Notes: generated by a model from the sequence alone, not told the origin. Positions 43,162 through 51,372 are shown, counted from the stretch's first letter. The stretch: DNA of 64,000 nt from Saccharothrix sp. NRRL B-16314 (GCF_000716595.1 NZ_JNXC01000013.1:62001-126000); one strand, 5' to 3'. Numbers and translations: made by a program.

Positions 43162-44133
43162 ATGGGTGGACGCACACCTCGTGTCACGGACTGGCGGCTG
43201 GTGGTGCAGTCGCGGCTCGACCGCGTCCGCGCCGACCTGGCCGCCCTCGGACCGCCGGACCCGCTCGACCAGGAGAGCCAGGAGTGGCGTGCGGTGGCGG
43301 AGCAGGAGGCCGCCGTGGTCGAGGACATGATCACGCGCGCCGAGTCGCGGTGGCGCACGGTCGCGTCGTGGTGGTCCGGGTGGCACATCGAGCGCGCTTG
43401 GCGGTCCCTGCACGAAGCGGAGATCGCGGTGGTGGCGGCGGGCAACGGGTTCCTGGGGCGGCTGCCCGGCCTCAAGGCCCGCGTGGCGGAGAACCTGCCC
43501 GACGACGACCCGCGACGGGCCGCGCTGGAGGAGATGCGGCCGGGCGAGTACCCGCTGGCCATCGAACGCGAACTCGTGGTCGACGCGCTCCGGGCCGCGT
43601 TCGACGCGTCCGACTTCGCCCACGCCGGCTCGCGAGCCCTGCGGAACAAGCTGATCGCGACGTCGGTGGTGCTGTTCGTGGTCAACACCGTCCTGGGCGT
43701 CGTCGGCCTGGTCGAACCCGGTCTGATCCCGATGTGCGTCGGCTCGGAGAAGCTGCCGACGGTGTGCCCGTCGGGCAAGGGCGCGGCCGGGACGGACGTG
43801 TGGCTGGTCCAGGTGCTCGGGGCGTTCGGCGCGGTGCTGTCGGCGGTCGTGCTGCTCCTGCGGCGACGCCCCAGCCTCTCCCCGTACGTGATGGTCGGCT
43901 ACCAGGCCCTGATCAAGGTGCAGCTGGGTGCGGCGCTGGCGGTGGTCGGCATCCTCGCCCTCGGCGCCGGGGTGACGACCGGCCTCATCGGCGTGGCCTC
44001 CCAGGCCGCCCTGCTCCTCTGGGCCGTCATCCTCGGCTACGGCCAGCAGGTGGCCACACGGCTGCTGGACACCTACACGGACCGGGTGATGGACCAGGCC
44101 CGCCCACTGCCCAAGCTGGAACGCCAGCGCTAG
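43162..44133 (+). CDS. Hypothetical coiled-coil membrane protein
   Basis: A 323-aa protein of no family I know. The first ~165 residues are soluble and strongly helical (RLDRVRADLAALG ... VAEQEAAVVEDMITRAE), with a likely coiled coil. Four membrane helices lie between about 172 and 300, with a Cys-containing loop (MCVGSEKLPTVCPSG). The tail is short and basic. ATG 43162 sits 7 nt after CACGAT, which fits a leaderless transcript. Upstream, GATCAC-N8-GTGATC (43106-43125) may be its operator. Confidence 0.7.
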   Translation: MGGRTPRVTDWRLVVQSRLDRVRADLAALGPPDPLDQESQEWRAVAEQEAAVVEDMITRAESRWRTVASWWSGWHIERAWRSLHEAEIAVVAAGNGFLGRLPGLKARVAENLPDDDPRRAALEEMRPGEYPLAIERELVVDALRAAFDASDFAHAGSRALRNKLIATSVVLFVVNTVLGVVGLVEPGLIPMCVGSEKLPTVCPSGKGAAGTDVWLVQVLGAFGAVLSAVVLLLRRRPSLSPYVMVGYQALIKVQLGAALAVVGILALGAGVTTGLIGVASQAALLLWAVILGYGQQVATRLLDTYTDRVMDQARPLPKLERQR

Positions 44134-44969
44134 CGGCGCGAGCGGAGCGTCGTGATGACGTCCTGATCCCACCGGTGCGTGCGGATCAGGCGGTAGCGCT
44201 CGGCCGCGACCCACATGTACGCCTCGGTCTCCGTCCGGTCGCCGACCAGCTCCGCCTGCCGCAGCATCGCCACCACCGGCACGTACTCCTCCTCGTACCA
44301 CCGCTTGGCCACCGCCGCCCGGTCCAGGAACGCGCCCTCGTCCTGCATCAGCCGGAACCCCCACGCCTCCACGTTCTCGCCCAGCTCCGCGTACTCCCAC
44401 GGGTCCGACAGCACGACCGCCGCCCGCGCCTCCCCGCCCAGCGGCACCCGTTCCAGGAACAGCCGCCGGTAGTCCTTCACGATCAGGTCGCCCCGGTGCC
44501 GGATGCCGTGCGCCGGTATCCGCGTGACGACCTCCGTCACGTACGCGTCGATGACGTCCAGCCCCAACGCGTGCGCGACCGACACCCGGTGGTGCCCGTC
44601 GTGGACGAAGTGCAGGTCACCGACCCGGTACACCTCGATCGGGGGCACCGCCTCACCCCGCCGCTGGGCCAGCGCCAGCCGCTGCCACCGCTCCCGCACG
44701 CGCGCCGACGTCGGCCGGAACCGGCGGTCGAAGTCACGGGTCCGGTCCACGCTGCCGACGATCGAGTCCAGCCTGATCGTCCGCAACCCCAGCCGCCGCT
44801 CGCTGAGCATCCCCAGCGCCTCCACCACCTCGTGGAACGGCAGCATGATGTTCACGTCGTCCGGCTCCCGGCGCAGCCACGTCGCCAGCCGCGACATCAC
44901 CTGCCGACGGCGGGCGCGCAGGAAGTCGTTCTCCGCGTCCGCCTTGGGGAACCCGGTGTCACGGGGCAC
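44130..44969 (-). CDS. ParB-like (DGHHR-motif) protein
   Basis: A 279-aa protein with a ParB/sulfiredoxin-like N-terminal nuclease-type domain: PIEVYRVGDLHFVHDGHHRVSVA, with the DGHHR core at residues 124-128. No HTH or segregation partner is visible, so a role in chromosome partition is unlikely. Such stand-alone proteins are unassigned; relatives include enzymes that use nucleotides. GGAGGAG precedes GTG 44969. It overlaps the convergent membrane gene by 4 bp. Confidence 0.75.
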   Translation of the reverse strand: MPRDTGFPKADAENDFLRARRRQVMSRLATWLRREPDDVNIMLPFHEVVEALGMLSERRLGLRTIRLDSIVGSVDRTRDFDRRFRPTSARVRERWQRLALAQRRGEAVPPIEVYRVGDLHFVHDGHHRVSVAHALGLDVIDAYVTEVVTRIPAHGIRHRGDLIVKDYRRLFLERVPLGGEARAAVVLSDPWEYAELGENVEAWGFRLMQDEGAFLDRAAVAKRWYEEEYVPVVAMLRQAELVGDRTETEAYMWVAAERYRLIRTHRWDQDVITTLRSRR

Positions 44970-44997
44970 GGCACTCCTCCGATCGGGCCGGTACGGG

Positions 44998-45666
44998 CTA
45001 GCGAGAGCGGTCGCCAGGAGGGACGTCGAGCACCTTGCAGCCCACCACGTTCACCACCCGGGTCGAGTCGAGCATCCGGTCCTCCTTCACGGCGCCGTGC
45101 GGGTGGATGTGCCCGTGCAGCATCAACGGCGGACGCAGTCGCCGCACGGCGTCGTGCAGGCACGCGAAGCCCCGGTGCGGCGGATCGGGCTCGTCACCGC
45201 AGTCCAGCGGAGGGGAGTGGGTGAGCAGCACGTCCACCCCGCGCCCGTCGCGCCACCGCCGCCACCGCGCGGCCCGCACCACCCGCCGCGCCCGCCGTGC
45301 CTGCTGCCGCTCGGTCCACTGGTTCGGCCCGCCGCTGTACCGGATCGATCCACCGAGCCCCGCGATCCGCAGCCCGGCCACGTCCACCACCCGCTCGTCC
45401 GCGTTCACGCCGCCCACCGGGCCGGGCCACCGCGCCGGGAGGCCCGCCTTGGTCCACAGGCCCCGGACCTTGGCGTATCCCGTCAGGTCGACGTCGTGGT
45501 TGCCCGGCACGAACACGCACGGCCGGTCCAGCGCGCTCGCCAGGAACTCCAGGTAGTCGAACGGCAGGTCACCGGCCGCGACGATCAGGTCCACCTCGTG
45601 CCGGCGCACCCGGTCGGTCCACAGCTGCTCGACGACCTCGTCCGACACCGCGAGCACCTTCGGCAT
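44998..45666 (-). CDS. Calcineurin-like metallophosphoesterase
   Basis: A 222-aa metallophosphoesterase. The motifs are AAGDLPFD (about 30-37), PGNHDVDL (54-61), LLTHSPP (about 148) and LHGHIHPHG (about 184-192), giving the di-metal site. The first Asp motif (DxH) at the N-terminus is degenerate (VLAVSDEVVE). It hydrolyses phosphoesters of an unknown substrate. ATG 45666 lies 6 nt after TAGGCT. It shares a hairpin-containing intergenic region with the divergent DUF2332 gene. Confidence 0.88.
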   Translation of the reverse strand: MPKVLAVSDEVVEQLWTDRVRRHEVDLIVAAGDLPFDYLEFLASALDRPCVFVPGNHDVDLTGYAKVRGLWTKAGLPARWPGPVGGVNADERVVDVAGLRIAGLGGSIRYSGGPNQWTERQQARRARRVVRAARWRRWRDGRGVDVLLTHSPPLDCGDEPDPPHRGFACLHDAVRRLRPPLMLHGHIHPHGAVKEDRMLDSTRVVNVVGCKVLDVPPGDRSR

Positions 45667-45707
45667 CCACCGAGCCTAAGCGCTCCCGCCGGGTGGGACA
45701 CCTCGCC

Positions 45708-45733
45708 GGAGAAGGGTGAAACCACCCTTCTCC
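45708..45733. promoter_or_regulatory. Perfect hairpin in a divergent promoter region
   Basis: GGAGAAGGGTG-AAAC-CACCCTTCTCC: 11-bp arms, 4-nt loop. It lies between the divergent metallophosphoesterase (start 45666) and DUF2332 (start 45772) genes, where no terminator is needed, so it may be an operator. Confidence 0.5.
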
Positions 45734-45771
45734 TCCTGCCGCACAAGGGAAATCGGGCTACCGTCACGGGT

Positions 45772-46857
45772 GTGCTCGCCGAGTTGTTCCTCGACGCGTC
45801 CCGCGCCTGCCACGTCCACAGCCCGCTCACCCACTCCCTGCTGGTGTCGGCCGCGGAAGACCTGGCGCGCGGGGGCGTCACCGCGCGGGTCATGGCGGGC
45901 GCCGAGTGCGACCGCCACGGCACCGTGCCCGGTCTCCGGTTCGCGGGCGCCCTGCACCGGCTGGTCCTCGAAGGACGGGCGCCGACCCTCGCGAAGCACT
46001 ACCCGACGGCAGGCGGCAGGCCCGACCTGGACACGTTGTGGGAGGACGCCCTGCCGGTGCTGCACGAGCACACCGACGAGCTGCACGCCCTGGTCACGTC
46101 CACCGTCGTGCAGACGAACGAGCCGGGCCGCAGCGCACCGCTGTTCGGCGGCCTCCAGACCGCCACCCACCTGGCCGCCCTCGAAGCGGACCGCCGCGCC
46201 ACGTTCGCGATCCGGCTGCTGGAGGTCGGCGCGTCCGGCGGCCTGAACCTCCGGCCGCACCGCATCGCCTACCGGGCGGACGGCGTCACGTACGGCGACC
46301 GGCACAGCCCGTTCGTGCTCGACCCGAGGTGGACCGGCCGCCCACCGGTCGACTTCGCCCACAACCTGCGCCTGGTCCGGCGGGCCGGCTGCGACGTCAG
46401 CCCGGTGGACGTGTCCACAGAGGACGGGCGGCTGCACCTGTCGTCGTTCGTGTGGGCCGACCAGCCGGCGCGCTTCGACCGCCTCCAGACCGCCCTGGAC
46501 CTGGCCCGGCTCGACCCGGTGCCGGTCCAGCGGGCGACCGGCCCGGAGTGGCTGGCCGACCAGCTGGCCCGACCGGAGCGCGACGTGCTGACCGTCGTGT
46601 GGCACTCGGTGGTCTGGCAGTACGCGTCACCGGCCGACCGGGCCATGGGCCGGGCCATCCTCGCCGACGCCGCCGCCCGCGCCACCCGGATGGCGCCGCT
46701 CGCCCTGCTCGTCTACGAGCCGCGGCGCACGCACATGGCGGACAAGTACGAGTTCCAGCTCCTGCTCAAGCTGTGGCCGGCGGGTGTCTCGCTGCGCCTG
46801 GGCACGGGCGTGGGCCACGGCATCCCGTTCTCGTGGGACACCCAGCCCTGGAACTGA
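45772..46857 (+). CDS. DUF2332 family protein (copy 1)
   Basis: A 361-aa DUF2332 protein. The core includes HSPLTHSLLVSAAEDLARGG, TVVQTNEPGRSAPL, VGASGGLNL and FVWADQPARFDRL. The GASGGLNL glycine loop looks like a nucleotide- or SAM-binding turn, but function is unknown. GTG 45772 sits exactly 7 nt after TACCGT. A second copy of the same length occurs at 48.9 kb. Confidence 0.87.
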   Translation: MLAELFLDASRACHVHSPLTHSLLVSAAEDLARGGVTARVMAGAECDRHGTVPGLRFAGALHRLVLEGRAPTLAKHYPTAGGRPDLDTLWEDALPVLHEHTDELHALVTSTVVQTNEPGRSAPLFGGLQTATHLAALEADRRATFAIRLLEVGASGGLNLRPHRIAYRADGVTYGDRHSPFVLDPRWTGRPPVDFAHNLRLVRRAGCDVSPVDVSTEDGRLHLSSFVWADQPARFDRLQTALDLARLDPVPVQRATGPEWLADQLARPERDVLTVVWHSVVWQYASPADRAMGRAILADAAARATRMAPLALLVYEPRRTHMADKYEFQLLLKLWPAGVSLRLGTGVGHGIPFSWDTQPWN

Positions 46858-46882
46858 GTCGGGTCGCGCCGCCTCCGAGCCC

Positions 46883-46978
46883 TCAGTGGCCGTTGGCGAT
46901 CAGCAGGGTCACCGTGGTGAGCCAGCCGAGCAGGAACGTGAGCACCCAGAAGCGGGGGTTGGAGAACATCCTGGTCAT
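46883..46978 (-). CDS. 31-aa putative single-span membrane protein downstream of corA
   Basis: A 31-codon frame reads MTRMFSNPRFWVLTFLLGWL and continues TTVTLLIANGH. It has one predicted membrane helix from about residue 10 to 28. It lies 36 bp after the corA stop, on the same strand, so it is likely in the corA mRNA. The ribosome site is weak. No homologue is recognised; small proteins that bind CorA-type channels are known elsewhere, but this link is inference. Confidence 0.5.
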   Translation of the reverse strand: MTRMFSNPRFWVLTFLLGWLTTVTLLIANGH

Positions 46979-47014
46979 GTCGGAACATCCCGTCGCGGGA
47001 AGGGGAAGGGGGAC

Positions 47015-48091
47015 TCAGAGCCAGCGGTTGCGACGGAATATTCGGTACAGCGTGAGGCAGACGGCGATGATCATCGAGATCACCAGGGGGTAGCCGTAGC
47101 GCCAGCGCAGCTCGGGCATGTGGTCGAAGTTCATGCCGTACACGCCGACCACCATGGTCGGCACGGAGATGATGGCCACCCACGCGGCGAGCTTGCGCAT
47201 GTCCGAGTTCTGCTGCAGCGTGATCTTCGCCAGCACCGCGTTGACCAGCGTGGTCAGCAGCTCGTCGAAGTTGATCACGCGCTCGGACACCTCGGTGAGG
47301 TGGTCGTCGACGTCGCGGAAGTACGAGCGCACCTGCTCCGGGATCAGCGGCGTGTAGCCCTCCGCGAGCCGGCGCAGCGGCACGGCCAGCGGCATCACCG
47401 CCCGGCGCAGCTCCAGCACCTCGCGCTTCATCAGGTAGATCTGGTCGGCGCTGACCCGGCTGCGCGGCTGGAAGACCAGCGCCTCCATCTGGTCGATGTC
47501 GTCCTCGATGTTGTCGGTGACGTCGAGGTAGTTGTCGACCACGTGGTCGGCGATCGAGTACAGGACCGCGGCCGGACCGCTGCGCAGCCGCTCGGTCTCC
47601 TCCTCCAGCTCGCGCCGCACCGCCGCGAGGCCCGAGTGGTTGCCGTGCCGCACCGTCACCACGAAGTCCCGACCGAGGAACACCATGATCTCGCCGCTCT
47701 CGACGATCTCGTTGGCCGTGTCCGGTGACGCGTTCTGGATGTACCGCACGGTCTTGAGCACCATGAAGAGCGTGTTGTCGTAACGCTCCAGCTTGGGCCG
47801 CTGGTGGGCGTGCACGGCGTCCTCGACGGCCAGCTCGTGCAACCCGAACGTGTCCGCGACGCCCTGGATCTGCTCCTCGTCGGGCTCGTGCAGCCCGATC
47901 CAGACGAACCCCTCGCCGCGCTTGCGCACTTCCTCGACCGCGTCGGTGTGCGTCCAGCGGCCCGGCAGGCGTGCGCCGTCGATGTAGACGCCGCAGTCGA
48001 CCACGTACGCCGAAAGCGGCATGGGGATGGGCGGTGCGGGGCGTTCCGGGGCACGGCCTCTCAGGCCGCCGAGGGAAGGCAGGTTGCGCAC
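47015..48091 (-). CDS. corA: CorA-family magnesium/cobalt channel
   Basis: A 358-aa CorA channel. A large cytosolic domain (about 1-290, alpha/beta and long helix) is followed by two C-terminal membrane helices. The pore signature YGMN is at 318-321, next to FDHMPEL. GTG 48091 is chosen because GGAGG lies 6 nt upstream; GTG 48139 extends the frame without a ribosome site. It is the positional orthologue of Rv1239c, following the sugar ABC operon. A small upstream ORF and a downstream 31-aa gene flank it. Confidence 0.92.
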   Translation of the reverse strand: MRNLPSLGGLRGRAPERPAPPIPMPLSAYVVDCGVYIDGARLPGRWTHTDAVEEVRKRGEGFVWIGLHEPDEEQIQGVADTFGLHELAVEDAVHAHQRPKLERYDNTLFMVLKTVRYIQNASPDTANEIVESGEIMVFLGRDFVVTVRHGNHSGLAAVRRELEEETERLRSGPAAVLYSIADHVVDNYLDVTDNIEDDIDQMEALVFQPRSRVSADQIYLMKREVLELRRAVMPLAVPLRRLAEGYTPLIPEQVRSYFRDVDDHLTEVSERVINFDELLTTLVNAVLAKITLQQNSDMRKLAAWVAIISVPTMVVGVYGMNFDHMPELRWRYGYPLVISMIIAVCLTLYRIFRRNRWL

Positions 48092-48162
48092 AGGGGTCCT
48101 CCAGGTGGGGAGCGTCGACTCGACGAACGACGACGGCACGTCCCCGACCGGTACCGCTGGGC

Positions 48163-48231
48163 CTAGCTGTGGAAAGCCGGCTCCCCGATGAGGACGCGCG
48201 AGGTACTCGCAGGATGGGGGTCGTTACTCAT
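48163..48231 (-). CDS. Possible 22-aa leader peptide upstream of corA
   Basis: A frame of 22 codons, MSNDPHPASTSRVLIGEPAF then HS, ends 72 bp before corA. AGGAGGT lies 11 nt before its ATG, a good but rather distant ribosome site. It contains three proline codons. Leader peptides with Pro codons control Mg2+ transporter genes such as mgtA in enterobacteria. That this one works similarly is speculative. Confidence 0.4.
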   Translation of the reverse strand: MSNDPHPASTSRVLIGEPAFHS

Positions 48232-48381
48232 CGGTAGCCCTCACCTCCTCGGGTCAGCCGTCCGCGGCGGTGTAGTCGCTCACAGACCAGTTGCCGAGGG
48301 TACTCCCCCGGTGCTCACACTGTCGTCCCGGTCGAAGGGGTCTTCGATCACACGGGGAACAGCCAGCCAACGGAGGCGTGC

Positions 48382-48885
48382 GTGCAGTTCGGGCGTTACT
48401 ACGAGGAGTTCGAGGTCGGCGCGGTCTACAAGCACTGGCCCGGGAAGACGGTCACCGAGTACGACGACCACCTGTTCTGCCTGCTGACCATGAACCACCA
48501 CCCGCTGCACATGGACGCGCACTACGCGGCGGAGACGACCGACTTCGGCAAGAACGTGGTCGTGGGCAACTACGTGTACTCGCTGCTGCTGGGCATGTCC
48601 GTGCCGGACGTGTCGGGCAAGGCGATCGCGAACCTGGAGGTCGAGTCGCTCAAGCACGTCAAGCCGACCTTCCACGGTGACACCATCTACGGTGAGACCG
48701 AGGTGCTGGACAAGACGCCGTCGAAGTCCAAGGACGACCGCGGCGTGGTCTACGTCGAGACCCGCGGGTACAAACAGGATGGAACGGTCGTCTGCGTGTT
48801 CCGCCGGAAGGTCATGGTGCCCAAGCGCTCCTACGGCGACGCACGCGGCGGCGAGCAGCCGGGCAGGCCCGAACCCAAGGAGTGA
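48382..48885 (+). CDS. MaoC-family (R)-enoyl-CoA hydratase/dehydratase
   Basis: A 167-aa hot-dog-fold MaoC-like hydratase. The active-site segment MNHHPLHMDAHYA (about 36-48) with NxxPxHxD-type residues and GKNVVVGNY are present; VESLKHVKPTFHGDTIY fits the family. It resembles mesaconyl-CoA hydratase-like proteins that accompany CitE-type lyases. GGAGG precedes GTG 48382 by 6 nt. The following DUF2332 gene starts 1 bp past the stop. Confidence 0.88.
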   Translation: MQFGRYYEEFEVGAVYKHWPGKTVTEYDDHLFCLLTMNHHPLHMDAHYAAETTDFGKNVVVGNYVYSLLLGMSVPDVSGKAIANLEVESLKHVKPTFHGDTIYGETEVLDKTPSKSKDDRGVVYVETRGYKQDGTVVCVFRRKVMVPKRSYGDARGGEQPGRPEPKE

Positions 48886-48886
48886 C

Positions 48887-49972
48887 GTGACCTCGCTGGA
48901 TCTGGTGCGGCAACGACTGGCCGGGTTCGCCCAGCGGGAGGCGCACGGCGTTTCCCCGCTCTACGAGCACCTGGCTTCGCACGCCGCCGACGATCCGGAG
49001 GTCGCCGGTCTGCTGACCGCCGCCCCGGAGCGGTTCGCGCACGCGACCCTGCTCCTGGCGGCGGCGCACCGGCTGGTGCAGGCCGAGCCGTACCACGCGC
49101 TGTCGAACTACTACCCGTCCCTCGGCGGCACTTACGGCGCGGACGAGAACACGTGGCCGCTGTTCCGCACCTTCGTGCTGGACCGGGCGGACCGGATGCG
49201 GGCGCTGATCTCCAGTCGCAGCACCCAGACCAACGAGGTGCGCCGGGCCGCGCTGCTCTACCCGGCGCTGGCGCAGGTCAAGGGACCGGTCGGGCTGCTG
49301 GAGGTCGGCTGCTCGGCCGGTCTGCTGCTGGGGCTGGACCAGTACGGCTACCGCTACCAGACCGAGCAGGCCGGGCAGCTGGTCGCCGGACCGGCGAAGG
49401 CGGCGCTCGGGCTGCACTGCGCGCTGGAGGCGGCGCCCGGCGCGGAACTGCCGAAGATCCCCAAGACGGTGAAGGTCGCGGCCAAGGTGGGGTTGGACCG
49501 GGCGCCCGCCGACCTGACCGACGAGGACACGTACGCGTGGCTCGAAGCGTGCGTGTGGGCGGACCAGCCGGAGCGGCTGCGGCTGTTCGGCGTGGCCGCG
49601 ACCGTGCAGCGGAAGTCGCCGCCGGAGTTCGTCGTCGGTGATGCGGTGGCGGACCTCGGGAAGGCCGCCGACCGCGTGCCCGCCGACCTGCCGCTGGTGG
49701 TGCTGACCAGCAACGTCCTGCCGTACGTGCCGGGGGAGGAGTTCGTCCGGGCGCTGAGCGCGCTGGACCGCCCGGTGTGGTGGTTGAGCCACGAGGGGTA
49801 CGCGGCGGGGCTGGTGCACGTCCTGCCGGGGCGGGAAGACCTGCGGCCCGGCCCGGACGAGCAGGCGTTCGGCGTGGTGGGCCTGGTCCGGGTCGAGGAC
49901 GGCGAGGTCCGGTCGGCGCGGGCGTTGGCCAAGACCGCGCTGCACGGCCAGCGGCTGACCTGGCTGCCGTGA
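48887..49972 (+). CDS. DUF2332 family protein (copy 2)
   Basis: Again 361 aa, with the same ordered motifs as copy 1: HALSNYYPSLGG, SRSTQTNEVRRAALL, EVGCSAGLLLGLDQ, VWADQPERL. Here the glycine loop reads VGCSAGLLL. The pair is diverged (not a recent duplication). It follows the MaoC gene by 1 bp, so they form an operon and may share a regulatory or pathway link. Function unknown. Confidence 0.87.
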   Translation: MTSLDLVRQRLAGFAQREAHGVSPLYEHLASHAADDPEVAGLLTAAPERFAHATLLLAAAHRLVQAEPYHALSNYYPSLGGTYGADENTWPLFRTFVLDRADRMRALISSRSTQTNEVRRAALLYPALAQVKGPVGLLEVGCSAGLLLGLDQYGYRYQTEQAGQLVAGPAKAALGLHCALEAAPGAELPKIPKTVKVAAKVGLDRAPADLTDEDTYAWLEACVWADQPERLRLFGVAATVQRKSPPEFVVGDAVADLGKAADRVPADLPLVVLTSNVLPYVPGEEFVRALSALDRPVWWLSHEGYAAGLVHVLPGREDLRPGPDEQAFGVVGLVRVEDGEVRSARALAKTALHGQRLTWLP

Positions 49973-49999
49973 TCGTGTCACCCGATCGGGCGAAGTTGA

Positions 50000-50419
50000 T
50001 CAAACCCTGGGCAGCTGACCCCACGCCCTGAGGGTGTCGTGGAGCATCTCGACCAGTGGGAGTGTGGCCAAGATCGCAGCGTCGGCCCAGCGGGCGTCCG
50101 ATGCGTCGTCGCCCGCTCGGAGGACGCCGGATCGCACCTGGCAGGCGTAGTCGTGGATCTCGTAGAGCCCGTGCGGCGCCGGACGGGTGACGCTGCCGAT
50201 CAACGCCCCGACTGTCACGGAGAGTCCTGTTTCCTCCAGAAGTTCCCGCATAATTGCGGTCTCGTCGGATTCGCCGCTCTCGACTCGGCCGCCCGGCAAC
50301 GACCACAGTCCCTCACCTGGGGGATTGCTGCGACGCACGAGCAGCAGTCGCCCGTTCGTGTCATGCACGATCGCGCCAACGCAGCGGATCCGAAGCCCTC
50401 TTTCGGTCGTCACGATCAC
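50000..50419 (-). CDS. NUDIX hydrolase
   Basis: A 139-aa NUDIX hydrolase (MutT-like). The Nudix box G-x5-E-x7-REL-x-EE-TGL is complete near residues 43-65 (GGRVESGESDET ... RELLEETGL). It hydrolyses nucleoside diphosphates linked to X; the substrate is unknown. GTG 50419 is used; TACGCT just upstream also fits a leaderless start at GTG 50413. Convergent with the DUF2332 gene. Confidence 0.92.
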   Translation of the reverse strand: MIVTTERGLRIRCVGAIVHDTNGRLLLVRRSNPPGEGLWSLPGGRVESGESDETAIMRELLEETGLSVTVGALIGSVTRPAPHGLYEIHDYACQVRSGVLRAGDDASDARWADAAILATLPLVEMLHDTLRAWGQLPRV

Positions 50420-50462
50420 CGAGCGTAGTCACACCGGGTTGGCGGTGCAGCACGCTGACCCA

Positions 50463-50536
50463 AGTGCGGTACAAATCTCCCGACGTGTCGCGGAGTGCGG
50501 TACAACGGTTTTCACTGGCGCCAAACGGGTGCGGTA
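50463..50536 (+). promoter_or_regulatory. Direct repeats upstream of the small membrane protein gene
   Basis: AGTGCGGTACAA occurs at 50463-50474 and 50494-50505. A shortened copy, GTGCGGTA, is at 50529-50536, just before the gene starting at 50557. The spacings are 31 and about 35 bp. This looks like an operator or promoter array. Confidence 0.5.
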
Positions 50537-50556
50537 GCGAACGGGAGTTGATCACC

Positions 50557-50715
50557 GTGAATCTGAAGAAGATTCTCACTTTCGCCGGGGTCGGCTTGGT
50601 CCTGTTCTTCCTCATCGCGGAACCTCAGCAGGCTGCCCAACTCGTGCACAACATCCTGGGCACCCTCCAGACGGCCGCTGAGGCGCTCATCACCTTCGTG
50701 AAACAATTGTTCTGA
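50557..50715 (+). CDS. 52-aa small membrane protein
   Basis: A 52-aa protein with one hydrophobic helix (residues 5-20, KILTFAGVGLVLFFLIA) and an amphipathic C-terminal helix (QAAQLVHNILGTLQTAAEAL ...). GGGAG precedes GTG 50557. It is 38 bp upstream of the PH-domain membrane protein in the same direction, and probably cotranscribed. No known family; it may be an accessory subunit. Confidence 0.7.
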   Translation: MNLKKILTFAGVGLVLFFLIAEPQQAAQLVHNILGTLQTAAEALITFVKQLF

Positions 50716-50753
50716 GTCGCCCGACTCCTCCCCCACGGCGAGAGGTCGCAGGC

Positions 50754-51320
50754 ATGTTCGCACCACGTGACCCCGACGAGTACCTGCTCCCCACGGAGCG
50801 TCGGGTCATCCGGGTACGCAGGCACTGGAGCAGCCTGCTCTGGGATCTCCTCGAAGCAGGCGCTCTGCTGGCCGGCGCGATGATGATCTCCTACCTGCTG
50901 CCGGACAGCGCGGGGATCATGATCATCCAGAACATCCTCTGGTACGCCTCGCTGTTCGTGCTGCTCAGGCTGGCCTACTTCGTCATGGAGTGGTGGGTGG
51001 AGCGGATCGTCGTCACCGACAAGAGGTTCATGATCTCCTCGGGGGTGTTCGAGACCAAGGTCGCCATGATGCCGATCAGCAAGGTCACCGACCTGACCTA
51101 CGAGCGCTCGGTGCTCGGGCGCATGTTCGGCTTCGGCACCCTGGTCGTCGAGTCGGCCGGTCAGATCCAGGCGTTGAACCGGATCGAGTACCTGCCGAAC
51201 CCCGAGGAGGTCTACGACGCCATCTCGGAGTTGACCTTCGGTGACAAGAAGGCCCAGGCGGAGCGGTTCTCGATGATCAAGGCGCAACGGGCGGCGCGCG
51301 GCAAGAAGATGGTGCCGTGA
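50754..51320 (+). CDS. bPH2 (PH-like) domain membrane protein
   Basis: A 188-aa protein. Two membrane helices (about 28-48 and 56-78) precede a bacterial PH-like (bPH2/YdbS-type) domain: ERIVVTDKRFMISSGVFETKVAMMPISKVTDLTYERS. PH-like domains of this kind are common in actinobacterial membrane proteins of unknown job. GAGAGGT is upstream of ATG 50754. Together with the 52-aa protein it forms a two-gene unit. Confidence 0.87.
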   Translation: MFAPRDPDEYLLPTERRVIRVRRHWSSLLWDLLEAGALLAGAMMISYLLPDSAGIMIIQNILWYASLFVLLRLAYFVMEWWVERIVVTDKRFMISSGVFETKVAMMPISKVTDLTYERSVLGRMFGFGTLVVESAGQIQALNRIEYLPNPEEVYDAISELTFGDKKAQAERFSMIKAQRAARGKKMVP

Positions 51321-51372
51321 GCCAGGCGGCGGGCGCCGGCGCCGGCGGAATGCCGTAGTAGAGACTGGCGCG

